Part shown: positions 42,153 to 50,609 of the stretch, one piece after another
How the letters are laid out: each line of letters opens with the position of its first letter
Numbering within the stretch: position 1 is the first letter of the stretch
Source: Spinactinospora alkalitolerans
GTDB lineage: Bacteria; Actinomycetota; Actinomycetes; Streptosporangiales; Streptosporangiaceae
Length of the DNA: 64,000 nucleotides
Direction: 5' to 3'
NCBI RefSeq assembly: GCF_013408795.1
Contig: NZ_JACCCC010000001.1
Coordinates: 1,426,001-1,490,000, forward strand
The notes under the pieces: generated by a model
Told to the model about the DNA's origin: nothing
Seen by the model: the letters and a program-made list of their open reading frames with translations, nothing else
Database searches by the model: none
Translations under genes and position numbers: made by a program

Positions 42153-43802
42153 ATGGGCGGAAACCACCGCGACCAGGCCCTGCAATGGCTGGAGCAGGAC
42201 CCCGACCCCGAGACCCGGGCCGAACTCGCCGCGATCCTGGACCGCGGCGACGAGGCCGGGCTCGCCGACCGCTTCGCCGGACGGCTGGAGTTCGGAACGG
42301 CCGGCCTGCGCGGCGAGCTGGGCGCCGGACCGAACCGCATGAACCGGGTGACCGTCATGCGCGCGGCCGCGGGACTGGCCCGCTGGCTGGGACCGGGACG
42401 GACGGTGGTCATCGGCTACGACGCCCGCCACGGGTCCGAGAAGTTCGCCCGCGACACCGCGGCCGTGCTCACCGGTGCGGGCTGCCGCGCCCTGGTACTG
42501 CCGCGCACGCTGCCCACCCCGGTGCTCGCGCACGCCGTGCGCGACCGCGCGGCCGATGCCGGCGTCATGGTCACCGCCAGCCACAACCCGCCCCGCGACA
42601 ACGGCTACAAGGTCTACGTCGGCGGCTTCGGTCCCGCGGCCGGCAGCCAGATCGTGCCGCCGCTGGACGAGGGGATCTCCATCGCGATCGACACGGTGGG
42701 CCGGGTCGACACCCTCCCGCTCGGCGGCGACCCCGAGATCCTCGGCGAGGAGACCGTCGAGCGCTACCTCGCCGCGGTGACCGCCCTGCCGCTCGGACCC
42801 GAGCGCGACGTCTCCGTCACCTACACCCCCATGCACGGCGTGGGCGCCGCCACCCTGCTCGCCGCGTTCGACCGAGCGGGCTTCCCCGCCCCGCGCGTGC
42901 TGCCCGAGCAGGCCGAACCCGACCCCGACTTCCCCACCGTGGCCTTCCCCAACCCGGAGGAGCCCGGTGCGATGGACCTCGCACTGGCCGCGGGTGCGCG
43001 CGACGGCAGCGACCTCGTCCTCGCCAACGATCCCGACGCCGACCGGTTGGCGGTCGCCGTCCCCGGCCACGGCCTGCTCACCGGCGACGAGGTCGGCGGC
43101 CTGCTCGCCGAGCACGTGCTGGGCCGCACCCGGGGAGACGGCCGCCTGGTCGCCACGACCATCGTCTCGGCGAGCCTGCTGCCCAAGATCGCCGCGGCGC
43201 ACGGCGTGCACTGCGCGGAGACCCTGACCGGCTTCAAATGGCTGGTGCGCGCGGGCGGCGAGGACGAGCGCAACGTCTTCTGCTACGAGGAGGCGCTGGG
43301 CTACTGCCTGGGCGGCGACGGGGGAAGACCCGTGGCCGACAAGGACGGCATCAGCGCGGCCCTGGCCGTCGCCTCGCTCGCGGCGGGGGCCAAGGCGCGG
43401 GGCAGGACCCTGCTCGACCTGCTCGACGACCAGGCCCGCCGCTACGGCCTGCACCGCACCCGCCAACTGTCGGTGCGCGCACAGGAACCGTCCAGGATCA
43501 CCGAGGCGATGCGTCGGCTGCGGGCCGAACCGCCCAAGGGCTTCGCCGGCCTGCCGGTGGAGGCCGTCGAGGACTTCGCCGTCGGCCACGGCGGCCTGCC
43601 TCCCACCGACGCCCTGCGCTACCGCCTCGGCGGCGCGGTCCGCGCCCACGTCACCCTGCGCCCGTCGGGTACCGAACCCAAACTCAAGGCCTACCTGGAG
43701 GTGATCCTGCCCGCCCCCGACGACGTCGCGACCGCCCGCCGCGCGGCCGAAGAGCACCTCACCGCCCTGCACGACGCGGTCGCCCGCGCCATCGGGGGCT
43801 AG
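42153..43802 (+). CDS. Phosphomannomutase/phosphoglucomutase family (phosphopentomutase role likely)
   Basis: 549 residues of the alpha-D-phosphohexomutase family. Phosphoserine loop VTASHNPPRDNGYK (S143), metal loop ANDPDADRLA (about 295), sugar loop FCYEEALGYCLGGDG and phosphate-binding LRPSGTEPKLK near the C-terminus. The N-terminal FGTAGLRGELGAGPNRMN is typical of PGM2-like enzymes, which also act on (deoxy)ribose-1-phosphate. Next to punA, deoC and deoA it is the best candidate for the ribose-1-phosphate to ribose-5-phosphate step, since no deoB is seen; that is inference. A GGAAGG site lies 11 nt before the ATG. Confidence 0.9.
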   Translation: MGGNHRDQALQWLEQDPDPETRAELAAILDRGDEAGLADRFAGRLEFGTAGLRGELGAGPNRMNRVTVMRAAAGLARWLGPGRTVVIGYDARHGSEKFARDTAAVLTGAGCRALVLPRTLPTPVLAHAVRDRAADAGVMVTASHNPPRDNGYKVYVGGFGPAAGSQIVPPLDEGISIAIDTVGRVDTLPLGGDPEILGEETVERYLAAVTALPLGPERDVSVTYTPMHGVGAATLLAAFDRAGFPAPRVLPEQAEPDPDFPTVAFPNPEEPGAMDLALAAGARDGSDLVLANDPDADRLAVAVPGHGLLTGDEVGGLLAEHVLGRTRGDGRLVATTIVSASLLPKIAAAHGVHCAETLTGFKWLVRAGGEDERNVFCYEEALGYCLGGDGGRPVADKDGISAALAVASLAAGAKARGRTLLDLLDDQARRYGLHRTRQLSVRAQEPSRITEAMRRLRAEPPKGFAGLPVEAVEDFAVGHGGLPPTDALRYRLGGAVRAHVTLRPSGTEPKLKAYLEVILPAPDDVATARRAAEEHLTALHDAVARAIGG

Positions 43803-43941
43803 TGTCCTGAGTCGTTGATTCGGTGAACCTTAAGTAGGCGTTGGCGTCCGGCCGGAACATGAACACCAGCGCAGCGACGACCGACGCCAGGTGCACGCCG
43901 GTCGGCACGGCTTCGCGCCGGTACGGTTCCGCACTGGACAT
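43759..43941 (-). pseudogene. Short truncated reading frame facing the phosphohexomutase 3' end
   Basis: A 60-codon frame with a good ribosome site (GAGGAGATCCCACATG) at 43941. The first 30 residues (SSAEPYRREAVPTGVHLASVVAALVFMF) look like the start of a small membrane protein. From about residue 37 the sequence (YLRFTESTTQD) is encoded by the insertion-sequence-like end at 43803-43838, and the frame then runs antisense into the phosphohexomutase gene. It is probably a 5' fragment cut off by an insertion or deletion. Confidence 0.45.
43803..43838. mobile_element. Possible insertion-sequence end (solo terminus)
   Basis: The sequence CTAGTGTCCTGAGTCGTTGA and the following TTCGGTGAACCTTAAGTAGG resemble terminal sequences I associate with IS630-type elements, which insert at TA. 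It begins exactly at the phosphohexomutase stop codon (TAG, 43800-43802) and truncates a short reverse gene. No second end or transposase is nearby, so at most a solo end remains. The family call is from memory and weak. Confidence 0.3.
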
Positions 43942-44089
43942 GTGGGATCTCCTCGCACGAATGGAAACGCGTGACGGACACCCGCAACGATGCGGTGCCG
44001 CGTACCGCGGGGCCGCGGGAGCCCGATCCCGAAGCGCCGGTGGCGCCGGCCCCACCACGCGCGGTCCGAAAAGGGAGGGGGACACCGCC

Positions 44090-44650
44090 ATGGGACGGCT
44101 CCGCGTCCACACGATCGGCCACTCCACCAGGGAGATCGGCGCGTTCATCGAGGTGCTGCGCGCCCACGGCGTCGGCCAGGTGGTGGACGTGCGCAGATTC
44201 GCAGGGTCCCGCGCCAACCCGCAGTTCGGGCAGGAGGCGCTGCGGGAGGCGCTGGCAGAGGCCGGTCTGGCCTACCGCCGCATCGAGGGGCTGGGCGGCC
44301 GCAGACCGGCGCGGAGGCCGTCGTCGGCCAACGCCGGCTGGCGCAACGCCGGGTTCCGCGGCTACGCCGACCACATGCAGACGGAGGAGTTCGCGGCCGG
44401 ACTGGCCGACCTCATCGAGGCCGCCGAACGCGTCCCCACCGCCATCATGTGCGCCGAAGCGGTGCCCTGGCGCTGCCACCGCTCCCTGATCGGCGACGCC
44501 CTGCTGGTGCGCGGGATCGACGTGGTCGACGTCATCGACGGGCGCAAATCCACCGAGCACCGGCTCACCTCCTTCGCCAGGGTGGACGGCCACCGCGTGA
44601 CCTATCCGGCCGACCCGGCGGACCAGGCCGATCCGACCGATCCGACCTGA
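44090..44650 (+). CDS. DUF488 family protein
   Basis: 186 residues. The DUF488 pattern is complete: VHTIGHSTREIGAFIEVLRAHGVGQVVDVRRFAGSRANPQF at the N-terminus, then YRRIEGLGGRR, GFRGYADHM, and the conserved cysteine/arginine motif AIMCAEAVPWRCHRSLIGDALL, followed by VDVIDG. The conserved CxE...CHR residues suggest a metal- or nucleotide-linked activity, but none is established. The ATG at 44090 follows GGGAGG. The gene sits with ArsR and DUF6058 genes between nucleoside genes; no functional link is apparent. Confidence 0.85.
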   Translation: MGRLRVHTIGHSTREIGAFIEVLRAHGVGQVVDVRRFAGSRANPQFGQEALREALAEAGLAYRRIEGLGGRRPARRPSSANAGWRNAGFRGYADHMQTEEFAAGLADLIEAAERVPTAIMCAEAVPWRCHRSLIGDALLVRGIDVVDVIDGRKSTEHRLTSFARVDGHRVTYPADPADQADPTDPT

Positions 44651-44701
44651 GGAACGGACACTTCGGCGCCGGCCGAACCGTCGGGATGGCACGCTGAAGC
44701 C

Positions 44702-45454
44702 ATGGTCACCACCGAGGCGCACCGGTTCGCCTCCTTCGCGGCGCTGCTGGCCGACGAGACGCGGGCGGCCTTCTGCCTCGCCCTGCTCGACGGCAGGACC
44801 TGGACGGCCGGGGAGCTCGCGCGGCACGCCGGGGTCGCGGCCTCCACCGCCAGCGCCCACCTCACCCGCCTGGTGGCGGCCGGGGTGCTGGCCGAGGTCC
44901 GCCAGGGGCGCCACCGCTACCTGAGGCTGGCCGACGTCGAGACCGCCGACCTGATCGAACGGCTGACCGCGCACCTCCCTCGCATCGACGACCCGCCCCG
45001 CGGGCTGCGTGAGGTCCGGGCCGAGCACGCCATGGTGCAGGCCCGGACCTGCTACGACCACCTGGCGGGGCGGCTCGGCGTGGCCATCGCCGACGCCATG
45101 GCGGCGCGCGGCCTGCTGGCGCGGGAATCCGGCCTGGCCATCACCGAGCGCGGCCGCGCCTGGTTCGCCGACCTCGGCGCCGACCCCGCGACCTGGCCGC
45201 GGCGCAGACCCGCGGTGCGGGAGTGCCTCGACTGGACCGAGCGCCGCCCCCACCTGGCGGGAGCGTGCGGCGCCGTGCTGTACCGGATCCTCCTCGACCG
45301 CGCCTGGCTGGTGCGCACCGGCGACCGGCGCGCCGTGCGCGTCACCCCCGAGGGCGGGGCCGCGCTGCGGGAACTCCTCGGCCTCGACTGGCCGGATCGG
45401 CCGGACCGGCCGGATCCAGCACCTCCAACCGGAAGGGACCCCGTCCATGTCTGA
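44702..45454 (+). CDS. ArsR-family winged-helix regulator with extended C-terminus
   Basis: 250 residues. The N-terminal ArsR-type winged helix runs FASFAALLADETRAAFCLALLDGRTWTAGELARHAGVAASTASAHLTRLVAAGVL, with wing residues EVRQGRHRYLRLAD. No metal-binding Cys/His cluster typical of SmtB/ArsR sensors is seen, so it probably senses something else. The C-terminal 150 residues (YDHLAGRLGVAIADAMAARGLL, CLDWTERRPHLAGACGAVLYRILL) form a second domain found in many actinobacterial ArsR proteins. Its stop overlaps the DUF6058 start by 8 bp, so the two are coupled. Confidence 0.87.
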   Translation: MVTTEAHRFASFAALLADETRAAFCLALLDGRTWTAGELARHAGVAASTASAHLTRLVAAGVLAEVRQGRHRYLRLADVETADLIERLTAHLPRIDDPPRGLREVRAEHAMVQARTCYDHLAGRLGVAIADAMAARGLLARESGLAITERGRAWFADLGADPATWPRRRPAVRECLDWTERRPHLAGACGAVLYRILLDRAWLVRTGDRRAVRVTPEGGAALRELLGLDWPDRPDRPDPAPPTGRDPVHV

Positions 45455-46100
45455 ACTCAAGGCGGAGGTGGCCGCGCGGTTCGCCGCCGTCAACGGCGAC
45501 CACCCGATGACGCCCGCGGACGACGCCTACGTCGACGAGCACTTCGTGGCGCTCGACGAACTGTGCGCCGCGCGGTCGATCCCGGCCGACGCCGTCCGCG
45601 CCGACATCCTCGCCCGACGCCTGCCGCTGCCGAGCTACCTCCGCTCCGACGGGACCGAAATGGTTCCGGCCGACCTGCTGGAACCCGCCGAGCGGGCCGG
45701 CGGGACCGAACGGCTCGCACAGTGGTTCCAGGCCCACTGGTCCGACCCCGAGCAGGGCGCGGGGGAATGGCAGGCGTACCTGAGCGGACGCTACGTCTGC
45801 CTGCGCTCGGTCACACCGGACAGCATCCGGCGCAAGGACGAGCTGACCGGCGCGATCGGCCGGATGCTGGGCGATCCGCGGCCGGAGTCGCGGCGGTGGA
45901 TCGACGACCTCCACCGCGCCGTCGACGGACTCGACGCGCTGGAGCCGCCGTTCACCGCTTATGACCGGCTGCGCTTCGGCGGACCCGTCTCGCGGGACAC
46001 GATGATCGACGCCGTCCGCGCCCGGTTCCCCGGGGCCGGGGAGCGCGGCGCTACCCCACCCGGTCGATCACCAGGGGGAGCGGGTCGTACTCGCCGTTGA
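45447..46100 (+). CDS. DUF6058 family protein
   Basis: 217 residues. The pattern MTPADDAYVDEHFVALDELCAARSIPADAVRADILARRLPLPSYLRSDGTEMVPADLL, then GEWQAYLSGRYVCLRSVTPDSIRRKDELTGAI, RWIDDLHRAVDGLDALEPPFTAYDRLRFGGPVSRDTMIDAVRARFP, fits the DUF6058 family as I know it (sometimes labelled 'natural product biosynthesis protein', without proof). The start overlaps the ArsR stop; GGAAGGGAC lies 7-8 nt before the ATG at 45447. The last 17 codons extend beyond the conserved part and overlap deoA by 50 bp. Confidence 0.72.
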   Translation: MSELKAEVAARFAAVNGDHPMTPADDAYVDEHFVALDELCAARSIPADAVRADILARRLPLPSYLRSDGTEMVPADLLEPAERAGGTERLAQWFQAHWSDPEQGAGEWQAYLSGRYVCLRSVTPDSIRRKDELTGAIGRMLGDPRPESRRWIDDLHRAVDGLDALEPPFTAYDRLRFGGPVSRDTMIDAVRARFPGAGERGATPPGRSPGGAGRTRR

Positions 46101-47322
46101 TCTCGTAGGCGCCGGCCAGCGCCTCGGCGGCGCGGTCGAAGCGCTCGGGGTCGTCGGTGTGCAGCGTGAACAGCGGGCGGCCGGTGCGGACCTGCTCGCC
46201 CGGCTTGGCGTGCAGGGTGACCCCGGCGCCGGGGGAGACCGGGTCCTCCTTGCGGGCGCGGCCGGCGCCCAGGCGCCAGGCCGCGACGCCGACCGCGTGG
46301 GCGTCCAGGCGGGTCAGCGTGCCCGACTCGGGCGCCAGGATCGGCCGGGACTCGGCGGCCTCGGGCAGAGGGGCGTCGGGGTCGCCGCCCTGCGCGGCGA
46401 TCATCCGGCGCCAGGCGTCCATGGCTGAGCCGTCGCGCAGCGCGTCGGCGGGGTCCTTGCCGCCGGTCGGTCCGGCCGCGGTCAGCATCTCCCTCGCCAG
46501 CGTCACGGTCAGCTCCACGACGTCGTCCGGGCCGCCGCCGGCGAGCACCTCCAGGGCCTCGGCGACCTCCAGCGCATTGCCGACCCGCCGCCCCAGCGGG
46601 GCGTCCATGGCGGTCAGCAGGGCGACCGTGCGCACACCGTTGTCGTTGCCGATGTCGACCATCGTGCGCGCCAGCTCCCCGGCCGACGCGGTGTCCTTCA
46701 TGAACGCGCCCGAACCGACCTTGACGTCGAGCACGAGCGCGCCCGTCCCCTCGGCGAGCTTCTTGGACATGATGGAGCTCGCGATCAGCGGGACGGACTC
46801 CACGGTGCCGGTGACGTCGCGCAGCGCGTACAGCTTCCGGTCGGCCGGTGCGAGCCCGGCCCCCGCGGCGCACACCACGGCGCCGACGTCGAGCAGCCGC
46901 TCCCGCATCTCCTCCGGCGACAGCTCCGCCCGCCAGCCGGGGATCGCCTCCAGCTTGTCCAGCGTGCCGCCGGTGTGGCCCAGCCCGCGCCCGGACAACT
47001 GCGGCACGGCCGCCCCGCAGGCGGCCACGGTGGGCGTGAGCGGCAGCGTGATCTTGTCGCCCACGCCGCCGGTGGAGTGCTTGTCCGTGGTCGGCCGGGG
47101 CAGATCGGAGAAGTCCAGCCGCTCGCCCGAGCGCAGCATCGCATCGGTCCAGCGCGCCACCTCGGCCCGGCTCATGCCGCGCCACACGATCGCCATGTTC
47201 AACGCGGCCATCTGCTCCTCGGCCACCGCGCCCCGGGTGTAGGCGTCGATCACCCAGTCGATCTGCTCGGGCCCCAGCTCACCGCCGTCGCGCTTGGTGA
47301 CGAGAATGTCGATGACGTCCAT
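46051..47322 (-). CDS. deoA: Thymidine (pyrimidine-nucleoside) phosphorylase
   Basis: Phosphorolysis of thymidine/deoxyuridine to base and 2-deoxyribose-1-phosphate, feeding deoC via a mutase. The 423-residue NP-II family enzyme shows RPTTDKHSTGGVGDKITLPLTPTVAACG (phosphate site KHSTGG), MSGRGLGHTGGTLDKLEAIPGW as QLSGRGLGHTGGTLDKLE, and LASSIMSKKLAEGTGALVLDVKVGSGAFMK. The C-terminal biotinyl-like pyrimidine-phosphorylase domain follows. The ATG at 47322 has AGGAGG 4 nt upstream. It is separated from cdd by a terminator-like hairpin, so it likely has its own promoter. Confidence 0.95.
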   Translation of the reverse strand: MDVIDILVTKRDGGELGPEQIDWVIDAYTRGAVAEEQMAALNMAIVWRGMSRAEVARWTDAMLRSGERLDFSDLPRPTTDKHSTGGVGDKITLPLTPTVAACGAAVPQLSGRGLGHTGGTLDKLEAIPGWRAELSPEEMRERLLDVGAVVCAAGAGLAPADRKLYALRDVTGTVESVPLIASSIMSKKLAEGTGALVLDVKVGSGAFMKDTASAGELARTMVDIGNDNGVRTVALLTAMDAPLGRRVGNALEVAEALEVLAGGGPDDVVELTVTLAREMLTAAGPTGGKDPADALRDGSAMDAWRRMIAAQGGDPDAPLPEAAESRPILAPESGTLTRLDAHAVGVAAWRLGAGRARKEDPVSPGAGVTLHAKPGEQVRTGRPLFTLHTDDPERFDRAAEALAGAYEINGEYDPLPLVIDRVG

Positions 47323-47397
47323 GCGCCCTCCTGCTCCATCCACAACCGGCCGGTAGCGGTGGCGGTGACATTCCCACCGCTGGGAGAATTGAAGACA

Positions 47398-47412
47398 AGG
47401 GGGCTCCCCCCT
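47398..47412 (-). terminator. Terminator-like hairpin after cdd
   Basis: On the minus strand a 6-bp GC stem AGGGGG / CCCCCT with a 3-nt loop is followed by TGTCTTCAATTC. It lies 57 nt past the cdd stop codon and ends the nupN-O-P-Q-cdd transcript before deoA. The stem is short and the tail only moderately T-rich, so strength is uncertain. Confidence 0.5.
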
Positions 47413-47468
47413 CATGGCGGAACCCCCTCGTGTCCTGTGCCGCGTCCCGGGTCACGGCGCCTCGGGCC

Positions 47469-47876
47469 TCACGGGCGCCGCCGCAGGTCCTCGGGGCCGA
47501 ACGCCTGCGGCAGCACCTCGCTCAGGGGCAGGACCCCTTCGGGCGTGTCCATCAGCAGTGCCGCGCCGCCGTGCTCCCACAGCAGTTGGCGGCACCGCCC
47601 GCACGGCATCAGCGCCGCGCCGGCGCCGTCCACGCAGGCGAACGCCACCAGTCGGCCCCCGCCGCTCGCGTGCAGCGCCGACACCAGGCCGCACTCCGCG
47701 CACAGGCCCAACCCGTAGGAGGCGTTCTCCACGTTGCAGCCGACCACCACCCGGCCGTCGTCGACCAGCGCGGCCGCGCCCACCGGGAAGCCGGAGTAGG
47801 GGGCGTAGGCGCCGCGCATGGCGGTGGCGGCCGCGACCCGCAGCCGCGGCCAGTCCACCTCGGCCGCGCCCGTCAC
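47469..47876 (-). CDS. cdd: Cytidine deaminase
   Basis: Deaminates (deoxy)cytidine to (deoxy)uridine so that the pyrimidine phosphorylase can act. The 135-residue homotetrameric-type enzyme has the zinc and proton-shuttle motif LCAECGLVSAL (C59, E61) and PCGRCRQLL (C92, C95); YAPYSGFPVGAAAL and VVGCNVENASYGLG form the substrate pocket. The GTG at 47876 has GAGGTG 6 nt upstream. It follows NupQ by 52 bp in the importer operon. Confidence 0.94.
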   Translation of the reverse strand: MTGAAEVDWPRLRVAAATAMRGAYAPYSGFPVGAAALVDDGRVVVGCNVENASYGLGLCAECGLVSALHASGGGRLVAFACVDGAGAALMPCGRCRQLLWEHGGAALLMDTPEGVLPLSEVLPQAFGPEDLRRRP

Positions 47877-47928
47877 GGCTTCACCTCGCTCATGCCCGCC
47901 GTGCCCGCCGCACTGACCGCGCCGCCCG

Positions 47929-49176
47929 TCACGACCGCCGCCACTGCCGGCCGATGGCGGCCGGGGCGCGCAGCCGCTGCGCGGCCAGCGCCAGCACCAG
48001 CAGCGTCGCAACGTGCGGGCTGTAGGTGACCAGCTCGCGCGGCAGGGTGTCGGTGGTGAGATACCACACCGTCAGCAGCGCGGCCACAGCGAGCGAGACG
48101 GCGGCGACGACCGGCTTGCCCCGCCGCCACTGCCAGACCGCCACCGCCACCAGCGCGATCGCGATCAGCAGCAGCAGGGCGTGCACCGCCGTCCCCGACC
48201 CGCGGACCTGGAGGGCGTCGGTGTAGCCGAACAGCCCCGCGCCCATGGCCAGCCCGCCGGGCCGCCAGTTGCCGAAGATCATCGCCGCCAGGCCGATGTA
48301 GCCGCGCCCACCGGTCTGGCCCTCCTGGTAGATCGAGGAGGCGACCATCGCCAGGAACACCCCGCCCAGGCCGGACAGGCCGCCCGAGACCAGGACCGCG
48401 ATGTACTTGTAGCGGTAGACCGGAACGCCCAGCGACTCCGCGGCGTCGGGATTCTCGCCGCATGAGCGCAGCCGCAGCCCGAACGGGGTGCGCCACAGGA
48501 TGAAGAACGACGCGGGGACCAGCAGGATCGCCAGCAGGGTGACCGCCGACATCCCGGTCGTCAGGCCGATGACCAGTCCTGCGAGGTCGGAGACCAGGAA
48601 CCAGCCCCGGTCCTGCACCGGCCCCAGCACATCCGCGACGAACGGCAGCCCCACGCGGGGGAACCCCGGCAGCGGCGGCGACTGCGACGCGCCGCCGCCC
48701 GGGGTGTCCTGGAAGTACAGGATCGACAGGTAGCGCATCGCGCCGACCGCCAGGATGTTGATGGCGACGCCGGAGACGATGTGGTCGACGCCGAACGTCA
48801 CCGTGGCGACCGCGTGGATCAGCCCGCCGAACACCCCGCCGAGTACGCCCGCCACCAGCCCCAGCCACGGATTGCCGGTGCTCCAGGCCGCGTAGGCGCC
48901 GAACCAGGTGCCGAAGACCATCATGCCTTCGAGGCCGATGTTGATGACCCCCGCCCGCTCGGCCCACAACCCGCCGAGCCCCGCCATGCCGATCGGTACG
49001 GCGAAGGCCAGGGTGGCCTGGATCGTTCCGCTGTCGGTGAGCGCGCTCTGCCCGGTCACCAGCCGCACCGCCGACAGCGCGACGAACGCCGCCGCGGCGA
49101 TGCTGACAGCGCGCCACCTGCTGCGGGAACGCGGCGGTGCCGTCTCCGGGGTCGCCACTGTCACGGCCTGGGTCAT
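47929..49176 (-). CDS. nupQ: Nucleoside ABC transporter permease (NupQ type)
   Basis: A 415-residue permease of the BMP-linked (YufQ/NupQ) group. The family signature GMAGLGGLWAERAGVINIGLEGMMVFGTW is present, and the loop LRSCGENPDAAESLGV is the ATPase-contact (EAA-like) region. There are about ten helices, plus two extra C-terminal segments (VAVAVWQWRRGKPVVAAVSLAVAALLTVWYL). The ATG at 49176 has AGGAGG 7 nt upstream and overlaps the NupP stop (ATGA). Confidence 0.9.
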   Translation of the reverse strand: MTQAVTVATPETAPPRSRSRWRAVSIAAAAFVALSAVRLVTGQSALTDSGTIQATLAFAVPIGMAGLGGLWAERAGVINIGLEGMMVFGTWFGAYAAWSTGNPWLGLVAGVLGGVFGGLIHAVATVTFGVDHIVSGVAINILAVGAMRYLSILYFQDTPGGGASQSPPLPGFPRVGLPFVADVLGPVQDRGWFLVSDLAGLVIGLTTGMSAVTLLAILLVPASFFILWRTPFGLRLRSCGENPDAAESLGVPVYRYKYIAVLVSGGLSGLGGVFLAMVASSIYQEGQTGGRGYIGLAAMIFGNWRPGGLAMGAGLFGYTDALQVRGSGTAVHALLLLIAIALVAVAVWQWRRGKPVVAAVSLAVAALLTVWYLTTDTLPRELVTYSPHVATLLVLALAAQRLRAPAAIGRQWRRS

Positions 49177-50609
49177 GACTTGGCCTCCTCTGACTCGGCC
49201 TCGGCCCGGCCGAGCTCCCGGCCCACCTGCTGCTGCTGGTACCGCCGGCCCCATCGGTGCACGACCTCGTAGACCACGACGACGGTCAGCACGATCATCG
49301 CCTGGGTGACCACGGCGATCTCCTTGGGAATGCCCTCGAAGTCGAGGATCTGCGATGACTGGTTCAGAAACGCCCAGAACAGCGAGGCGAACACGATGCC
49401 GACCGGGTGGTTGCGGCCCAGCAGCGCGATCGCGATGCCGGTGAAGCCGAGCCCGACCGGGAAGTCCAGGGCGTAGTAGTGGGAGTCGCCCAGCAGCTGC
49501 GGCATGCCGACCAGCCCGGCCACCATCCCCGAGATCACCATCGAGGCGACCACCATCTTCTTGACGTCGACGCCGCTGGCCTGGGCCGCGGTCGCCGACT
49601 GCCCGGTGGCGCGCAGGTCGAAGCCGAACCGGGTGCGGTTGAGCATCAGCCAGTAGCCGACGCCGACGGCGGCCGCCAGCAGGACCAGCCCGAAGACCGG
49701 TCGGCCCGCGCCCATGAAGTCCGTCGGGAAGCCCGGGACCCAGCCCGACTCCGCGATCGGCTGCGTGCCGATGTTGTTGGTGCCGATCTCGATGGCCAGC
49801 CGGTCGGTGCTGAGCAGGTAGGCGGTGATGCCGGTCGCGACGGCGTTCAGCATGATCGTGGAGATGACCTCCGACACGCCGCGCGCCACCTTCAGGTAGC
49901 CGGCGATCCCGGCCCAGAAGCCGCCGACGACCACCGCCACCAGGATGATCACGAACTGGTGCAGCCCCGGCGGCAGCACCCACGCGCCGCCGACGGCCGC
50001 GGCGAGCAGCGCGGCGAGCCGGTACTGCCCGTCGACGCCGATGTTGAACAGCTTCATCTTGAAGCCGATCGCCACGGCGACCGCCGACAGGTAGTAGGTG
50101 GTGCCGGTGTTGACGACGGTCACCAGGCTGTTGGGCTCGGTGCCGTAGGAGAGCATCCGGCCGAAGGTGTAGACCGGGTCGACGCCGGTGGCCAGCAGCA
50201 CCACCGCGGTGATCGCCAGCGCCAGCACGCCCGCGACCGCGACGGCGGCGATCGCCAGCGCCAGCGTCGTGCCGAGCCTCCGGTACAGCCGGAACGCCGC
50301 GGCCGAACCGGCGAGGGCGCCCAGCGGGTAGGCGACGGGCTCGATCAGCCACAGGTCGAGCAGCACCGCGGCGAGCAGCCCGGCGACGACGGACAGGACC
50401 AGAGCGATGGGGGCGACGAGGCCGCGGTGCAGCGCCGAGTCCGCGTCGGGGGTGGCCGAGCCGACCAGCACCGCCACCACGAAGGCCGCGGCCACGGCGA
50501 TCGCCAGGGCGGCGGGGGCGATCAGCGTCAGGTCGAGCACCGCCGTGACGGCGGCGCCGACCACGCAGGCCAGCACGGCGCCCACCGGGGCGGAGATGGA
50601 CGTCCTCAT
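49173..50609 (-). CDS. nupP: Nucleoside ABC transporter permease (NupP type)
   Basis: A 478-residue permease. An N-terminal extension of about 110 residues with four hydrophobic segments precedes the conserved YufP/NupP core: YYLSAVAVAIGFKMKLFNIGVDGQYRLAALLAAAVGG, VISTIMLNAVATGITAYLL and LRATGQSATAAQASGVDVKKM (ATPase contact). It forms the channel with NupQ. It overlaps both neighbours by 4 bp. The C-terminus is charged and Gln/Glu-rich (RRYQQQQVGRELGRAEAE). Confidence 0.9.
   Translation of the reverse strand: MRTSISAPVGAVLACVVGAAVTAVLDLTLIAPAALAIAVAAAFVVAVLVGSATPDADSALHRGLVAPIALVLSVVAGLLAAVLLDLWLIEPVAYPLGALAGSAAAFRLYRRLGTTLALAIAAVAVAGVLALAITAVVLLATGVDPVYTFGRMLSYGTEPNSLVTVVNTGTTYYLSAVAVAIGFKMKLFNIGVDGQYRLAALLAAAVGGAWVLPPGLHQFVIILVAVVVGGFWAGIAGYLKVARGVSEVISTIMLNAVATGITAYLLSTDRLAIEIGTNNIGTQPIAESGWVPGFPTDFMGAGRPVFGLVLLAAAVGVGYWLMLNRTRFGFDLRATGQSATAAQASGVDVKKMVVASMVISGMVAGLVGMPQLLGDSHYYALDFPVGLGFTGIAIALLGRNHPVGIVFASLFWAFLNQSSQILDFEGIPKEIAVVTQAMIVLTVVVVYEVVHRWGRRYQQQQVGRELGRAEAESEEAKS

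Noticed and set aside
43841-44089. A longer start for the DUF488 gene at 43841
   Set aside because: The extension lacks conservation and overlaps the short reverse frame; GGGAGG precedes the ATG at 44090.
45447-46100. A natural-product cluster suggested by the DUF6058 label
   Set aside because: No synthetase, synthase, tailoring or resistance genes surround it; the flanking genes are for nucleoside metabolism.
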